A stretch of DNA of 8,102 nt. Source: Prolixibacteraceae bacterium. Its GTDB lineage: Bacteria; Bacteroidota; Bacteroidia; Bacteroidales; Prolixibacteraceae. Where the stretch lies: contig DPRM01000065.1 of assembly GCA_003537645.1 (NCBI GenBank), forward strand, positions 11,268 to 19,369, read 5' to 3'. The notes beneath the pieces were generated by a model. The model was not told the DNA's origin. It ran no database searches and saw only the letters and a program-made list of their open reading frames with translations. The stretch's first letter is position 1, and the number at the start of each line of letters is the position of its first letter. Below, piece after piece: positions 7,189 to 8,102 of this stretch. The translations under genes and the position numbers were made by a program.

Positions 7189-8102
7189 ATGTTTTCTGTG
7201 GAAAAAGCACACCATTCAACGATTTTAATTTTTGTTCCAGAAATTACTCCCCGGATCGAATATTCCTTCGGTGTGATTTTTAACACCATTCTTGGAACCG
7301 AGTTGAATTTTACATCAAATGCTGATGAGTTTCTGCAATCCGGCTTGCCAAAAATCAATTATTCACAAACCGATTTTTCCTCCGGATTGTTCCTGAAAGC
7401 TCATTCACTTCTGTTTCAGAAAACTATTGATGTTGTGGAAATAGATGCTGTGGAGTATCAGCAAATACACTTGTTTTTCCCAACTTCCGAAGTTTCGTTC
7501 TTGCCTTTCGATCCTTTTGCCTGTGCCTTTTACCTTGTTACGCGCTACGAAGAGTATCTCGCTGAAAGCACAGACGAACACGAGCGTTTTACCGATTCCG
7601 AAAATATTCTGGTTCGCCATGGCATTCATCAGCAACCGGTTGTTGATATGATGGCTTATTGGATTGCCGGGAAAATTTCAGAAAAATTTCAGGAGTTTAA
7701 AATTTGTAAACGAAGCTTCCAGTTTATAACTTCCATCGACATCGACAATGCCTGGGCCTTCAAAAATAAAAGCCTGCCAGTTTCTGTCGGAGCTATCCTG
7801 AAAGCTGTTTCTCATGGTCGGTGGAACGAATTGAAACAGCGGATCGTCGTTTTTCTTGGTCTGCAGAAAGATCCCTACGATACCTATAAATACATTCTGG
7901 ATAGCTACAAAGGATTGCTCAGCCACATCCTGTTTTTTATACTGATTGGCGACCGCGAGCGCTACGACAGAAATATTTCATTCAGGAACAAGAATTTTCG
8001 CCAGCTAATCCAACATCTTTCATCCGTTTGCGAAGTGGGCATTCATCCGTCGTATGCTTCCAACTACAAGCCGTGGTTATTCGAAACCGAGAAAGAACGT
8101 TT
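7189..8102 (+). CDS. DUF7033/NodB-type polysaccharide deacetylase-like protein (partial, 3' end outside window)
   Basis: An open frame from the ATG at 7189 to the right edge gives 304 residues and no stop. The N-terminal ~170 residues resemble the Bacteroidota-specific region that precedes a NodB-like deacetylase domain (DUF7033), with the signature FDPFACAFYLVTRYEEY at about 111-127. The deacetylase-like part begins with FITSIDIDNAWAFKNKS, where D184 and D186 take the place of the NodB TFDD metal/catalytic aspartates. GIHPSYAS (His286) looks like the metal-binding His motif, in a form differing from the usual H(S/T)xxH. Family members are thought to remove acyl groups from envelope or extracellular polysaccharide; the substrate here is unknown. 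There is no signal peptide. An earlier ATG at 7171 meets a stop at once. The gene lies 61 bases after radC with no clear terminator between, so read-through from radC is possible. Confidence 0.8.
   Translation, partial: MFSVEKAHHSTILIFVPEITPRIEYSFGVIFNTILGTELNFTSNADEFLQSGLPKINYSQTDFSSGLFLKAHSLLFQKTIDVVEIDAVEYQQIHLFFPTSEVSFLPFDPFACAFYLVTRYEEYLAESTDEHERFTDSENILVRHGIHQQPVVDMMAYWIAGKISEKFQEFKICKRSFQFITSIDIDNAWAFKNKSLPVSVGAILKAVSHGRWNELKQRIVVFLGLQKDPYDTYKYILDSYKGLLSHILFFILIGDRERYDRNISFRNKNFRQLIQHLSSVCEVGIHPSYASNYKPWLFETEKER

Overview
The window looks like a chromosomal segment from a marine or gut-type member of the Bacteroidota, most likely Bacteroidales/Marinilabiliales. This is inferred from the SusC/SusD pair, the FecR protein with a DUF4974-type C-terminus, promoters of the TTTG-N20-TAnnTTTG type, and the absence of Shine-Dalgarno sequences. 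No species can be named from the sequence alone.

Layout: positions 1-6250 hold four genes on the minus strand. In transcription order they are an ECF sigma factor (6250-5678), a FecR-type anti-sigma factor (5619-4453), a SusC-type TonB-dependent transporter with an N-terminal STN signalling domain (4393-977), and a SusD-type lipoprotein that runs off the left edge (965-1). This is the start of a polysaccharide (or other glycan) utilization locus. By family knowledge, the loaded SusC transporter signals through its STN domain to the periplasmic part of FecR. FecR then releases or activates the ECF sigma factor, which raises susCD transcription. No glycoside hydrolase, lyase or sulfatase is visible, so the substrate cannot be named; such genes would lie beyond position 1.

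The 187-base gap 6251-6437 separates this cluster from two plus-strand genes and carries a plausible divergent promoter for each side. The plus-strand genes are a complete radC (6438-7127) and the first 304 codons of a DUF7033/NodB-type polysaccharide deacetylase-like protein (7189 to the right edge).

The most interesting non-coding signal is in the fecR-susC gap. A clean intrinsic terminator (11 paired positions followed by seven T) points against the operon, with an exact TAnnTTTG box about 45 bases before it on the same strand. Together they suggest a short antisense RNA of about 70 nt covering the susC leader, similar in position to the DonS-type antisense RNAs reported for Bacteroides PULs. 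The other non-coding signals are an 8-bp-arm dyad that fills the spacer of the sigma-factor promoter and a weak hairpin followed by T-tracts at the 3' end of the sigma gene. The proteins are otherwise ordinary; I found no mobile element, CRISPR array, tRNA or rRNA.
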